Below are positions 9,831 to 22,507 of a DNA stretch of 64,000 bases, piece by piece. Source of the stretch: Actinernus sp. WN-2022 (Eukaryota > Cnidaria > Anthozoa > Actiniaria > Actinernidae); the NCBI GenBank assembly GCA_030867875.1, contig JAOWCC010000577.1:73527012-73591011 (forward strand). Direction: 5' to 3'. The notes below the pieces were generated by a model. The model was not told the DNA's origin, searched no databases, and saw nothing but the letters and a program-made list of their open reading frames with translations. Each line of letters starts with the position of its first letter. Within the stretch, counting starts at the first letter, position 1. A program made the position numbers and the translations under genes.

Positions 9831-11569
9831 GGCTAACTTACTCTCCCGAACAGCTTTTTAACCGAAAACTTTTTTGGGTGCCCTTGGTTTGTGCTAGGGG
9901 AGCAGAATAATCGATTCACTACTCATGCTTGTGATAATTTACATGATTGCTATCACATGGGTGTACTAGATGGCAAACAAATCTTAATTCATATATTTAA
10001 AGGCACTTGTATGAGATCGGTAGTGTTGTTAACAAAACCTGTTTTGTAAATGCTATTTTCCACCTTCCAATTCTCAACCCCCAAAGGTGGTCACGGTCCC
10101 TTACGGGAGCTTCTAATCTAATTACAAAGTTTTACTGATAATTAAATCGGGGTTTCATGAGGGTTGTCACTGAAGGGACTGGTCAGAAATTAGCAGGGGG
10201 GAGGGGGTTGAGATGGAGGGTAAAATTGTTTTGAATCCCCCAAAATGGAGGGTCATAAATCATGGGGAACTGAGAAAGGGATGGTTATAGGGGAGAAAAT
10301 ATTTCATACTCATTGTCCAGGGAGGGTTATATATTTTTTAGACTTTTCGATTTCATTCTCGACACCCCCCCCCCTAATTTTTGACTAGTCCCTAATGTTT
10401 AATAAAATACTGTGTGCGTTGATTTCATGCATGTACACCACTTGGAAAATAACTATTTAAAGAGGGTAACACTATTAAACTAGTATACACAGAGAAATGT
10501 GTGGCCCTCCTACCCTGCGAGCAGAGGGTTTCTGCTCTCTTTGCCTTTCCTCCGAGTAGCACTGAACCTCTCGAGACCTGTATTCTGATTGCACCCATAA
10601 TACTATACTTCTATGGTTTTTGTACTGCACTTTCTAAAGGTTAGGGTGTTTTCTATTGTTGGGTAGGCCAATACTATCGCTCGTTTCGAGAAGTTCCACC
10701 CGACCACTTTCCTGCCGCCGAGAGAAACCTCTGCCCACGAAACGATTTTAATACATGCGCCACGGTATCTCGATTTCCATTGTCCGAGAAAAACGAGACG
10801 GTACACCTTGTAGATTTCAGATTGTCCTTTTCCTATTGTTAACAGCAAGAGTCAAGGCGAAGTAGAGAAAATAAAATATATTTTCTTCTTCGGGGATATA
10901 AATCAAAGCTTTCTCTAGGATAAATTAAGGTAGATTTATTGAACAGTAATTTCAAGGTCTTCTGTGCAGTTCAGCAAAATAATAAGAAGACAAAGCCGGA
11001 GTTTCAAGCCCGTTCGATCGTATCAATCGTCGGCAAACACAAAACTGCGTGACGACATAAATATAAACGGCTTCCATTCGTTTTTTCTATCACTGAGATG
11101 CCGACGCTGGCCTAGAACAACAGGAATCGGGTCATTTACTGCTATATTTGATGCCATTACTTTTAACAGAAACGAATATTAAATAACAACAATGCAAACT
11201 GGTACGTTTTGTTGTTTTACTTACATTTCGGTACAAATATTTCACAACGTCAGGCCACATGCGATCAGGAGCGCCTGAAATCCATCGAAGAAACACTCTT
11301 GATTCTTGTGTGTTCGTCAGCTCCAACAAGGGCCTCTGTTGGAAGGCTTTACCACGAATGAATTTAAATATTTCCCACAAATGATGTTAAATAAAACATT
11401 AAGCTGTTTATATTTGAGAGAAGTGAGAGCGGACGACCTCGTACCATCTGAAAATCAGGCTGCCGAATCCCGGGTTTCCGCGATCTTGTTTTGACTGTGT
11501 TAAGTTCTGTAAATAAATTAAGTATCCCGAGCGATATCGAATCTGATTGGTTCATCCTGTCACGTGTTG
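9831..11569. other. Interspersed sequence without recognised genes
   Basis: Only short ORFs without recognisable domains are present. A G-rich stretch (10190-10260) and a C run near 10365 are visible. No RNA gene, TIR pair or conserved domain was recognised by eye in this 1.7 kb. Confidence 0.4.
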
Positions 11570-11880
11570 AGACAAGACAAGACAACTTTTTATTTGTAAC
11601 CACGCACTTGATAAATTACATGACAGTTGAAATATAAATGTCCGTTACTGGCAATCTGAAAATAGTAAAACTAATCGTGTCAGATTGCCACTATAGAAAA
11701 CAAATTACAATGGTATGGTCAAGTATCAAGTAAGCTTACAATTTCTATGAAACAATAAACAATATATACATATGTATATATATACAAATACATATACATA
11801 CATATATATATACAGCAGATATGCACACAGACATCAAATGAAGTATAACTAAATTAAAATTGGCAAAAAATAATAGAGCA

Positions 11881-13381
11881 TCAGTAGGAATTAATAATAT
11901 CAGTTTTAATATAATTTTTAAAGGATGGTTTTGACAGAAGCTTGTATTCGTCATTAATAGAATTCCAAATTTTTGCACCAGAAAATCGAAGACTAAATTT
12001 TCCATAGTTTGTTCTAATCTGGGGAAGGCAGTATGTTTTCCTAGCAGCCAATCTAGTATTATAATTATGCCTTTCATTTACACATTCAAAAAAAAACAAC
12101 AGATAAAGCTCTGGGCAGCCTAGAAGTGAAATAATCATACATAAAGTTTGCATTGTGGAAGAATATTAGGTCAAGAAACTTTAGAATACTCAATGCTTTG
12201 AAAAGAGGGCTGGAGTGCTCACGGAAATCAGAAAACGTTATGATTCTTACTGCTTTCTTTTGTAGAGTTATCAGTGGCTTAAGAGTTGAATTGTAAGTGT
12301 TACCATAAACAGCAAGACTATATGTTAGAAAAGGAAAGTTCAAGCTATAATAAAGCTGTGTTAGAATGTTAGTGTTTACATAATGGCGAATTTTAGAAAG
12401 TACTCCTATACCTCTGCTAACTTTTTTAGAAACATGAAGTACATGATTCTTCCAGCTTAAGTTGGAATCTAGATATACACCAAGATATTTAATACTACAT
12501 TCTTTCTTGATTGCTTTCCCGTTAATGGTCAATTTAGTGATAAAAGGAACTTTTCTTTGTAGGGTATGAAATATGACATAATTAGTTTTATCTACATTAA
12601 GTGAAAGCTTATTACATGCTAGCCATGTACTGATATATTCCAAGTGAGTATTTATATGTTGTTCCAAGACTGACAAGTTTTTATTTGAGTAAAAAAGATT
12701 TGTATCATCAGCAAACAAATGGAACTCTAGCATATTAGAGCAAAATTTTATATCATTAATGTAGATGAGGAACAAAAGAGGGCCAAGTACAGACCCTTGT
12801 GGAACTCCACAAGAAATACATTTCTCCTCTGAGATTACACTACCAATTGATACTATCTGCTTTCTATTGGATAAATAAGAAGCAAACCATTCCAATACAA
12901 TGCCCCGAATGCCATAGTTTTTAAATTTTTCTAACAAAATTATATGATTCACGGTATCGAAGGCTTTACTAAGGTCAAGAAATATGCCACAAGAAAACTT
13001 TCCTTCCTCTATTGCCTTTTGGATTTTATCAGCAATCAAAACTAAGGCATGGACGGTTGAGTGGTTTTTCCGAAAGCCAAATTGTTTATCACTCAAGATG
13101 TTTAGTTTATCGATATAATCAGTGAGCCTGTTGTACATTAGTTTTTCTATTAGTCTATTGAAAACAGAAAATAATGAAATTGGGCGATAGTTATTTACAG
13201 AAGTCTGAGGACCATTTTTGTGAACAGGTATAACACGGGCAATTTTAAATTTACTGGGAACTTTACCTTGAGAAAAAGAAATATTAAAAAGTATTTCAAG
13301 AGGTTTAGATACAAAATCCTTTAATAATTTCAATAAGCCAGTGGGTATACTATATGGACCAGTTGATTTCTTTGGGTTCAA
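11881..13381 (-). pseudogene. LINE-A reverse transcriptase domain
   Basis: The frame of 13381-12086 carries the RT core: a KKSTGPYSIP-like start, [29 protein letters not shown] (motif A), [19 protein letters not shown], and the catalytic FADDTNLF (motif C). The thumb and C-terminal region end in a frame shifted near 12100-12150, where the product continues to 11881 with a NTRLAARKTYCLPQ stretch. LINE-B and LINE-C share this C-terminal pattern. It copies LINE RNA at the target site. It is broken by the shift and is separated from the endonuclease frame upstream. Confidence 0.9.
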
Positions 13382-13653
13382 GTTTAAAATTTATTCTTCT
13401 ATTTCCCTTGCAGTTACTGGGAATAGGTAAAAGCTAGTAGTAGGTGGAGCAAGGAGATAATCCAAAGGTGATTTAGGAACCTCGGGTATAGAGCTAGCAA
13501 GCTGGTTTCCAATGTTTGAAAAAAAATCATTAAAGGCATTGGCAATAATTTTGCTATCAGTTAACTCACAGTCACCTAAGACAATTTTAGAGGGTATACT
13601 TGCATTTTGCGGTTTGAGGGTTATTATTTGTTTTATTCCATTCCAAATATTTT

Positions 13654-15180
13654 TTATGTTTTTGGCATTTTCAGAAAAATAGTCATTGTAATACTTTTTT
13701 TACTAAACTTAATTAAAGCAGTTATTTTTTTTCTGTAGAACTTATATTTTAATTCATAGTATTTAAGTTTAGTATTCATAAATTTCTTATAAAGCTCATT
13801 TCTCTTTTTAATAGACACTCTAATTGCACTAGTAATCCAAGGTTTAGATTTCAATTTTACTTCCTTTTTTGAAAGCTGCTTAAAGGGTACATGTTTCTCT
13901 ACAATTCTGTTTAATTCAGAGTAAAATGAGTTGAAAATGTCATCAACATCAGTGCTATTAGGAAGGACGGTACTCCAGTCAATAAAGGAAATGTCATTAA
14001 CGAATACCTGATGATCAAAATTAAAATAATCCCTTTTATAGAACTTTATTTTTGAGGGAAGGTTGCAGAATTTATTTATAATGAGGAAATTGGGGAGGTG
14101 GTCTGATGCATCATATAAAATATTGCCACTTATAGCATGATGCTCGGCAGAGTTAAAAAATATATTGTCTATCAGAGTAGCTGAATGGTATGTTATTCTT
14201 GTAGGCTTCAGAATTTGTGGATGAAAATAATAAGTTCCTAGAGTATTAAGAAACTGTTCTGTAGCTGGATGTGAATCAAAATTCAAAAGATTTATATTGA
14301 AGTCCCCCATTAGAACACAATACTTATTTTCATGATGAATGGACTCAATTACACTGTACAAATAATCTAAGAAGGTTTCTAATTTACCATTTGGATGTCT
14401 ATATATTACCCCACAGATTATATTTCTCTGTGACCCGTTGTCTAACTCAATCCACAGCCCTTCATAATCTGTTGTTGAAATAGAAAACTTCTCTTTTTTA
14501 TTACAAGAAAGATCCTATTTAACATAAAAGCCTATACCATCCGCATTTGAGAGGGTAGGCTGAGAAATAAAATTGTAACCCTCTAAGTCAGTATTGGTAA
14601 TTTGGTCCTTGCTTTGAGTGAGTTTAGTCTCTGTGATACCAATTAGTGAAAAAACTTGATTAAGTTCAGATAATAAATTAATTAAATTATCTATGTTTGC
14701 AGATAGGCTTCTAATGTTCCAATGAAATGCAGAGAATGTTTGTTTTGATTGAATCAAACTTTGTACATCTATATTAGAATGAAAATCATGCACTGAGTAA
14801 TAATTAAAATTAGTTACAGAGGGAAGAGAGATATCGGAATCAATATTGCTCAAGCAAGGAATATTATTGAAACAGTTAGAAGATTCAAGACAAGGCAAGG
14901 AATCAAGTTTTAGATCAGAAATGTGTTTAGAGCATAAACAATCAGTATTGGAATTATATGAGAGTTTGATCAATTCAGAGTCAGTTAAATTATTAAATGG
15001 GAAGACTTCACCAAGGCACTGAATGCAAAGCCATAACTCGTTGGTTTTAGAGTAATAATTGTATGATTTGATTGATAACAGGGAGCATTTAAGGTGGAAC
15101 CAATAATTACAAAGGTCACACTGAATTGCTCTCATGTTATCATTAACTATTTTTAAGCATTTAGGGCACTTATCTTTTTC
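13654..15180 (-). pseudogene. LINE-A ORF2 N-terminal region: PHD-like finger and APE endonuclease
   Basis: The 15135-14515 frame starts with cysteines and histidine spaced like a PHD finger (CDLCNYWFHLKC...WLCIQC) and enters the endonuclease fold (FSAFHWNIRSLSANIDNL, IGITETKL). After a stop near 14515 the endonuclease resumes in the 14361-13654 frame. This has a MGDFNINLL motif, a TLIDNIFFN motif and SDHLPNFLII, the catalytic region of APE-type nucleases. A frame break separates this from the RT region. The intact enzyme would nick target DNA for target-primed reverse transcription. Confidence 0.85.
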
Positions 15181-15301
15181 TGTTCAGCATCTATTAGATC
15201 TCTTGCAAACATGTAAATATACTTTAGACAGTCCGAGTTGCTCTATGCAGCTCTGATTACACCTTTCGAGTGTCTTGCATAATCTAAAATTGTTATTACT
15301 T

Positions 15302-15984
15302 TTACTCTCCATCAGATGAATCAGAATGCTCCTCGTTTAAGCTGTTTCCACTGGCTGTTGCTCTTGCGGCTAGATTTGTGCCAGATCTGCCAGGTCTCGT
15401 ACCAGCTTTAGCATAGAGGCGTTCAAGGGTTCCTGGGTTCTTGATGTGCCTAGCAGTAGAGTGTTCGTCCTTTCTCATGAAGATCTTACCAGCTTGTGTC
15501 CATGCAAACTTGATACCAAGGTCTTTACGCGCTTTTAGACAATCATTAAATAGATCACGATTTCTCCTTGTCAAACTTTCTGAGATATATATATATTGTT
15601 TTCTGATATCCGACTAAGCCCTAGATCTCGTGTTGTCGATCTTATCTCGTAGGTTTCTCTTTGCCTTGTAGTATCGATCCCGCACATCTCGCCGGACAAA
15701 TTTAACAATAATCGCCGGGTCTCTCGCAGCATCTGCCCTTGTGGGTTTAATTTCGGCTAGCCGATGACTAACCGAGATATCTACCGACTCAACTGGCACG
15801 CCAATAAAGTCTCCCACAGCTTGTACAATCGAGTTTGTGTCTTCACCGTCCTGAAGTGGTACACCTCTAACCTCCAAACAATCCCTCCTCAAATACTGCT
15901 CTTGATTATCCGCCATCTGCCCCTGGATATTCACTCTCCTTTGTAGCTCTCTTACGTCTGCTTTTAACAAGACATTTTCTTCAT
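15302..15984 (-). pseudogene. LINE-A ORF1, C-terminal part
   Basis: Two adjacent frames (15970-15614 and 15574-15302) encode an ORF1-type RNA-binding protein. There is a heptad-like N-terminal stretch, a central YLRRDCLEVRGVP with SVSHRL, IIVKFVRRDVRDRYY, and a C-terminal FAWTQAGKIFMRKDE. LINE-C has the same motif order at 52722-53555. A frame break lies near 15575-15614. The N-terminal part is displaced to 16709-16882 by an inserted MITE. ORF1 proteins of this type coat LINE RNA. Confidence 0.8.
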
Positions 15985-15988
15985 TTAA

Positions 15989-16704
15989 AGTGCCTATAAC
16001 CCTTTTGCAATTTTTATTGCTTACGAACCTCCGAAGAGTTTTGAGTACTTCTATGAAAAGGTTTTGGATTTGAGTGAATACTCTATGTTCTACGGTTGTT
16101 TGAAATCGTGTAAATGTGACCTTTCCCGATCCATGACCGCGTAAGCAAAAGCCTGGGTCGATACCTGTATTTACGTCATCTTGACGTCATATAATTAATT
16201 CGGTTTGCAATCATTTCAATAAATACTTACATGTTAACTAAAATTACTTTTTTATTTACTAACAACTCACAAACTGTGTATATTTTCTATGCATAGATGT
16301 TGTTGTGATAGAAAGGCGCCATGGAGAATAATGCATTAATGAGGTGACGTACATACAGGTTTCGACCCAGGCTCTTACTTACGCGGTCATGGGTCAGGAA
16401 AGGTCACAAAGGGTCACATTTACACGATTTCAAACAAGCGTAGAACATAGAGTATTCACTGTAAACCAAAACTTTTCACAGAAGCTATCAAAATTGCAAA
16501 AGGTGACGTACATACAGGTTTCGACCCAGGCTCTTACTTACGCGGTCATGGGTCAGGAAAGGTCACAAAGGGTCACATTTACACGATTTCAAACAAGCGT
16601 AGAACATAGAGTATTCACTGTAAACCAAAACTTTTTTCACAGAAGTACTCAAAACTTTTCGGTGGTTCATAAGCTATCAAAATTGCAAAAGGGTTATAGG
16701 CACT
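15989..16704. mobile_element. TTAA-flanked MITE inside LINE-A ORF1
   Basis: The ends are inverted repeats opening AGTGCCTATAACCCTTTTGC and closing with its complement, flanked by TTAA on both sides (15985-15988 and 16705-16708). The right part contains a roughly 160-bp unit in tandem (16341-16500 and 16501-16665). The left 200 bp is its inverse. There is no transposase. TTAA duplication fits piggyBac- or Kolobok-type mobilisation. Removing it rejoins the LINE-A ORF1 coding regions. Confidence 0.85.
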
Positions 16705-16708
16705 TTAA

Positions 16709-16882
16709 TTGCTGTTTAGCCTTCTTCAGAGTAGAGATTTCTTAACTCATGTCTTCATACTTGTCGCTTAAGAAACCGATCGATTTAGCCAAATCAGCGA
16801 CTGTCGTGTTGATTTCACGAATTTGGTCCAATACAGGCTTCAATTTCCTGTCGAATAGTCTTTCTAATGCTTCCTCTGATGC
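16709..16882 (-). pseudogene. LINE-A ORF1, N-terminal part
   Basis: From the ATG at 16882 the product begins MASEEALERLFDRKLKPVL, a start that parallels LINE-C ORF1 (SLEDFLDRRLRQQ). A coiled region follows, with a stop (TAA at 16742) before the MITE boundary. The remainder of ORF1 continues beyond the MITE at 15984. Confidence 0.7.
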
Positions 16883-17050
16883 CATAGTTGACAAACAATA
16901 CGATGAAAAGGTTAATTTCAAATACAGAAAGTAAAATAACAATTATTCACGGAGAGCAAGAACGAAACCGCCATTTTGACCCGACCATCTTGACTCAACG
17001 CGTGTAGTGTGATTGGTTGACGGCGCGAAAGCTCGACACAGAAAATAATA

Positions 17051-17455
17051 AAAACAAGAGGCTGTACCAGCCTTTACTCGGGCCATATGGAATTTCAACA
17101 AGGAATAGTTGGTATTCTTTGCAGGTTTGATTAAAAAAGTATTTTACACTTGCAATTGTTTTAGCCTTTGGGAGAATAATAAATTATTTTGAATTCTTTT
17201 TACAAGAGTTACATATATAAATTATGTTTAAGAATAATTGTGATTCTGTCTCCAGAGAAGCCATATAATAAAAACATATATATTAGTTATGTAAAAATAA
17301 TCCTATTTTAGAGTGCCTGGGATGATAACTGCCATGGAAAACAGAAGGCAAATTGCAGCCATGTTTATAACAGTATAGTAGCTACATATGTTTGACACAA
17401 TATACATGTAGCAACACAAGACCAGTTATAATATAGTGAACACGAATGGTTAATT
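17051..17455 (+). repeat. Dispersed repeat R3, copy 2
   Basis: This is a direct repeat of 8858-9220 with small insertions. It starts just upstream of (beyond the 5' end of) LINE-A. No coding potential is seen. Confidence 0.75.
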
Positions 17456-17538
17456 CTGTCCTGCTCTGCTGAGACTTACAACTCTTTATCAAACAAGTTT
17501 GATTTCACATGGTTTTGCATGGTTTTCAGGGAAGAATA

Positions 17539-17933
17539 GGTGAATCCTTGCTGACGTCATTGTTTACATTTTTGCCTCATTAGCATAAATTAAACTTCAA
17601 GCAACAAACAAACAGAGTACATCAGTTGAAAGAGAATTTTAAATTTAGTAATCACCGAAAATGTAAGATTGATATGTTAAATATTTACAGAGAAATTGAC
17701 TTTTCAAAACTGTAAAATGGGCTGGGGGGCAAAAGTTGCTGACAGCCATACATTCTTTGTAAATTTTGCTATTTTTAAATACTTTTCCTCAAAATAAATT
17801 TATTTTATCATTCTAAAATTTTCGGTGATTATCAAGTGTGTCAATCTCTTTCGATTTATGGACTCTGTTTATATGTACGTTGCTTGAAGTTTGATGTATG
17901 CTAATAAGGAAAAAACATAAACGAGGATTCGCC
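17539..17933. mobile_element. Foldback MITE flanked by TA
   Basis: Two inverted arms of about 130 bp start GGTGAATCC and end GGATTCGCC, flanked by TA on each side. Shared arm blocks include AACTTCAAGCAAC and AATCACCGAAAAT. A short AT-rich spacer separates the arms. The TA flank suggests Tc1/mariner-type mobilisation, but no transposase is present. Confidence 0.65.
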
Positions 17934-17944
17934 TATACAAGTGG

Positions 17945-18738
17945 CCAAGTAAAACCTCAATAACAAGTCTTTTTAATAACACATGCAATGTTCCTTTGAA
18001 CTTCCTTCCAGTGATTTAGCATTCAGTTTTGCACTGTATCAGTAGCTTTGCATATTTACTGGCAGCTACTACACCAGGGGTCAAAATTAACCCCCAGGTA
18101 CAAATACCCAATCAAACTCGTTGTATCATATTCCCTGGTATGGGGCACAGCAATTAGTAAAAATTCATACAAGGTTCCTGATCTATGAACCAAAGTGAGC
18201 TTTTCCCCCTCACCGATGGGCAACAAACAATTAATTCTGACAGGTTCCCATGGATCCACCCCTGGGGGAAGCTGCTAATACATGCATTATTTACCCATCC
18301 ATATACTACAACAACAAAAGAATTTAAGGCAGCAGTCATGATTATGTATGTAATCTACTAGATTTAGCCTGTATATTAATATATAAAATGTACATAGTGG
18401 CAACAAGGGAACTAGTACTTAACTACTACTAACAGAGGAAAATGTCAATGCATTTAGCATCATGGTATTGCTAACTGGGGACAAACTCATTTACTCTATG
18501 TATACAACTATATCTACTACACTTGAGGGTGGTCACTACCAGAGATTTGGTTGCATTCTCAGTGTCGGCCTACAATTTAACATTCTGATCCAAGAAGACA
18601 TGAAGGTCTAACCATTTGTAGATGTCAGAGCAAAGGCAGTACCAGTTCTCCCACTTATTTGAAGGTCCCACCAGAATTTCAACCCACTACCTTCTGCACA
18701 ACAGACTGACACTTAACCACTGAGCTTACTGGAATGCA
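17945..18738 (-). repeat. Repeat R1, uninterrupted inverted copy
   Basis: Read in reverse, this copy has the tRNA-like head near 18738 and runs without a break through the position where P1 sits in the other copy. Here the site reads TTCATAGATCAGG with no duplication. It is the natural control for the P1 insertion. The flanking 18740-18960 shows weaker similarity to 2290-2440. From 19000 to 20480 only short ORFs and AT-rich DNA are seen, with no gene recognised. Confidence 0.8.
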
Positions 18739-20539
18739 GTTTAAGCAAACTGGAGGCTACCATCTTTCTGTTATAGGCCCAAACTTAGTTCAGATAAAAT
18801 TAAACCAATCGTAATGAAATTATAAATACATATAGATGATGTAACTTTGAAATTTAGAATAAATTGTTAGTTCTCAAATAAATTATAGACTGCATGAGTC
18901 CATTTCAGAAATAAACATGCGATTAACACTCGGTTTTTGGATTATTGGAGTCATCTGTCTTCACACCAAATAATTAAAATAATCAACACTTGCGAAACTT
19001 GACTCGGGCCCAGCCTACGCTGGCCCGAGTAATAAACCCTGAATCACTAGACATGTTCAAATGATTACTTTTATCAGTCGAAGATCGACTTAATTTAGAG
19101 ATCGACAAACCCATGTCCAGTACATACTTCGGGAGTTCGGAGTTCCGACTCTGGGATTGGGAAGTTGTTTGAAGACTTCTTGTTTTGTCGGCATTTACTT
19201 ATTTAGTAACTCTTGGTTTCAACTGATCGATCCTCCATGCATGGACGCCGCTTTCCCCAAGGCAAACAACATGGAATTAATTTGTTTATAACTTACGCAT
19301 TTACCTTGGCTTAATTTGGCAGCATCCGGGTCATGTCTGGTAACCCGATCACAGGTATATGAAGCACAGTTTTGGCGCTCAACCTCAACGGTCCTCTTCA
19401 CGTGAAGTTTGTCGGTTCAAGTTCGTCTCTGTCTTTTGCTGTGGTTTCAGCATTTAATTATCAACCACTTTCTTTTAAATAGCAATCTCCAGGATTCCTC
19501 AACAATCAAAGGTAAGTGCAGTGTTGTCAAAGCACGTCGATTTATACAACTTTAGAATCGATTTCAGTGTACATGTTGGTGTTAAATATGTATGTGAATT
19601 TATCCGCGCAAATTTCCACCACTTCTGGGGAATGCTATAAACGCATGCATCTGTTGAGTATTTACAATCTGAATGTGAAAGAGCACTAAATTATTTGATT
19701 CAGTACCTCAAAACCATAGATAGATATATTCATCAGACATTCCTCTACATGTATGTCTGTGTCAAATAGGTACAGCTCGTATATTGAACCCACGTATTAA
19801 GATTAAACATTGAAATCAGTTGTAAATAAATAAATTTATACCGTTATAATGACATTGGCTAGATTGCAGAATTCGAAAGATCACTTGGTGTATTTAGACT
19901 CGTTGTATGAATGATTTGGGGTTGAAAATGGGTTGGATTCTTTTTAATTTCAGGGTTAGGTTTTTAGAAGTTTGTTTGAGAATTTGAGAAAATACATTAT
20001 TAATGAACCAAGTGGTAGGGTATTCGATTGCCCTTGCCCCATATATATGCCAATGGCCAAAGGTTTTTGATTTTGCCTTTATATAGGGCTAGAATTCCTC
20101 AATTCCCAGGTGTAACCAACCGAGCTAGGGATGTCATGAACTGCCTATGTAATGGTTTGGTCTGCATATTAAAGCTAAATTACACACACATTCTTAACAT
20201 ATCAGCTTACATTGTACATTTTCAAATAATCAACTTTAATATTCCAGGTTACAAAATTAGTGTTGACATTCTGTAATTAGCACCCTTTTATTTTTCTCTT
20301 GCTATTAATCCAGGAGTAACAATTAAATTATAACCCCCCACTTGTACTCCTGACTCTCTCGGTACATATAAACCAGAATATACATGTAAAATAAGTACCT
20401 ATAGTTTATTAACCAAGTGGGATATGTTTATATATATACAAACAGAGAAATGGTTGGAAAGAATCTTACTGGAGCCAATGGCAAGCAATGTACATACCAA
20501 CAAGGAATACATTGGAATCCAACATAAATAATGAATCAA

Positions 20540-21294
20540 TAAATATTCATGTTTGGCTATGTGCAAACAAGCTTTCACTAAATATAGATAAATCAAATTT
20601 TGTTATATTTCATCCTCCCCAAAGGAAAGTAACATTAAATGTTAATTTAATTATAAGTAATACACCTTTGCGACAAGATAATTGTATCAAATATCTTGGT
20701 ATCTTTATTGATTCTAACCTTAGCTGGAAATCTCAAATTGATTGTATTTCCAAAAAACTAAAGAGAAGTGTTGGCATTTTATCTAAACTTCGGTACTATG
20801 TTGACATATCCATCCTTGCCAAACTCTATTATGCTCTAATATACCCATTCTTGATATATGGTATGATAGCTTGGGGTAATACATACCCAACAACTGTCCA
20901 GCCTCTTATTGTACTACAGAAAAAGGCTGTGCGAATTATGACATTTTCAAAGTTTGACGAGCATTCAAGTCCTTTATTTAAAATATTGAATATTATAAAG
21001 CTAACTGATCTCATTGCCTTCCATATTGCAGTTTTTATGTTCAAGTTTCACAATCAACTTCTACCCTCTGTTTTCAATACTTTTTTCACTTCAGTCAAAA
21101 GTGTCCACAGTTATAATACACGATCTGCAGCAAAACAGTCTTATTATCTTCCTAAAGCTAGAACCAATTACGGATTATTTAATATCAGATTTCAAGGACC
21201 AAAAGTTTGGAATTCAATTGAAGAACATATTAAGTCTTCCTCAATTCGACAGTTTAAGCAAAAACTAAAAAACGAATTTCCAAACAAATATTAG
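20540..21294 (+). pseudogene. LINE-B reverse transcriptase C-terminal fragment
   Basis: About 250 codons remain open, starting within HVWLCANKLSLNIDKSN. They contain IKYLGIFIDSNLSWK, a LYYALIYPFLIYG motif, LQKKAVRIMTFSKFDEHSSPLF and a terminal NTRSAAKQSYYLPKARTNYG. This is the thumb and C-terminal region after the catalytic motifs, which are missing through 5' truncation. The clean frame suggests a fairly young copy compared with LINE-A and LINE-C. Confidence 0.85.
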
Positions 21295-21621
21295 CTTAGT
21301 TCAGACATTTTAAATATTAATAGCAACTACTGATTTTTAAGATAACAAGACTGGTTTCCTCCTCCCAAATATATGTATCTATAATATTTATGGTATAAAA
21401 TAATAGACTAAATTGGTAGAATTTTCTGTGTGTATCTATGTGTGTGTTTTGTATTTCTCCGACCTAGTAATTTAATTCAGCCATGTAAACTGGCTCCCTG
21501 GCATTTTTAGCTTTCTAGTTATTTCAGGGTGCCAGTACCCTTTAAATATTCCAATTTCGTTTTTCTTCTTCTAAATACTATATGTAACTAATAGGGTAAA
21601 TAAAGTTGCTGTTGTTGTTGA
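20540..21621 (+). mobile_element. LINE-B, 5'-truncated CR1/L2-type element
   Basis: Only the end of the reverse transcriptase, a 3' UTR with a hairpin (21490-21500 pairing with 21525-21535), and a GTTGTT-type tail at about 21604-21619 are present. 5' truncation is normal for LINE copies. The family is close to LINE-A. Confidence 0.85.
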
Positions 21622-21668
21622 GAGTGGAAAGCATTATTGGTAAGTTAAAATAATGTGCCCTGACTTAG

Positions 21669-21934
21669 CTACCGGCCATTATTTAATGGGAGTACAGGGT
21701 TGGAAAAACATGAGTTTTGTTCCTTAATTTTTTCAATCCCCATAAAATTAATCCCTGAAAATTTCAACACCCTGTACGACTTTCTAGCCCAAATTTTGTT
21801 ACCCCTGTATGAAACCCTTTCATTTCTTTGTTTAAAAAAAATCTTACCCACTTCAGGTTTCCAATGCTTTTTCATACTATATACTCTGTATGGTTTTTGT
21901 CCAACCTGGTACTCCCTGTAAATAATGGCCGGTC
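21669..21934. mobile_element. 266-bp MITE
   Basis: Terminal inverted repeats of about 35 bp contain ACCGGCCATTATTTA and GGGAGTAC. ACTTAG is present directly outside both ends (21663-21668 and 21935-21940). There is no ORF of its own. From 21950 to 22500 AT-rich DNA without a recognised gene leads into the CATATG array. Confidence 0.6.
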
Positions 21935-22507
21935 ACTTAGTAAAATCATTTTACTTAACCCTTTGACTACTAAACTGCCCAATATGAAGCATGTAACTGT
22001 TTATATGCCTTGTTGTATAATTAATCAAATGAAAAATGAAGCAAATCAACAATTGTCTTTATTACTCTTGAAACTATTCTCACTTCCACATTACAGGATT
22101 TACAAAGCATGGCCCAGCTAGGCACTGGAATGGAGGCAATCCTCAAGCAAACCTAAATAAACAAGTTGGCTGCCAGTAATCCTAGGGCAAATCATGGCCA
22201 GTAAATTAATATTTTATTGATTATACTAAATTATCTCTTTGTTACATTTATTTACATTTTTGAAACTTATGAAAATTATAATAATATGCTATGTATCAAA
22301 TTTATATATACCTGTAAACAATTAATGCATAACATATGGGAAAACCTGATGTAGATGATGAATTAAATGAACACATTGATATTATAATGCACTGTACTAG
22401 TCATGGTGTTGCAATAATAATAACGTTTTGTAACTGGTACATGGACTGAGGATTCATGAGTCAAAAATCAGTGTCTAATTTTCACTAATATCTTAAAGAT
22501 TGACTCA

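Larger units (their letters stand above)
11570..16950 (-). mobile_element. LINE-A, CR1/L2-type non-LTR retrotransposon, near full length
   Basis: Read on the minus strand, ORF1 (coiled-coil RNA-binding type) is followed by ORF2 with a PHD-like finger, an APE endonuclease and a reverse transcriptase. A 3' hairpin (11650-11659 pairing with 11680-11689) comes next, and the element ends in a short tandem TTGTC tail near 11570-11585. The short microsatellite tail and 3' stem-loop are typical of the CR1/L2 group. ORF2 is split by frameshifts, and ORF1 is interrupted by a TTAA-flanked MITE at 15989-16704. The copy is dead. Confidence 0.85.

Noticed and set aside
16344..16745. Plus-strand ORF with internal peptide repeats
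   Set aside because: It lies wholly on the tandem repeat of the TTAA MITE; repetition of the DNA explains the repeated peptide.
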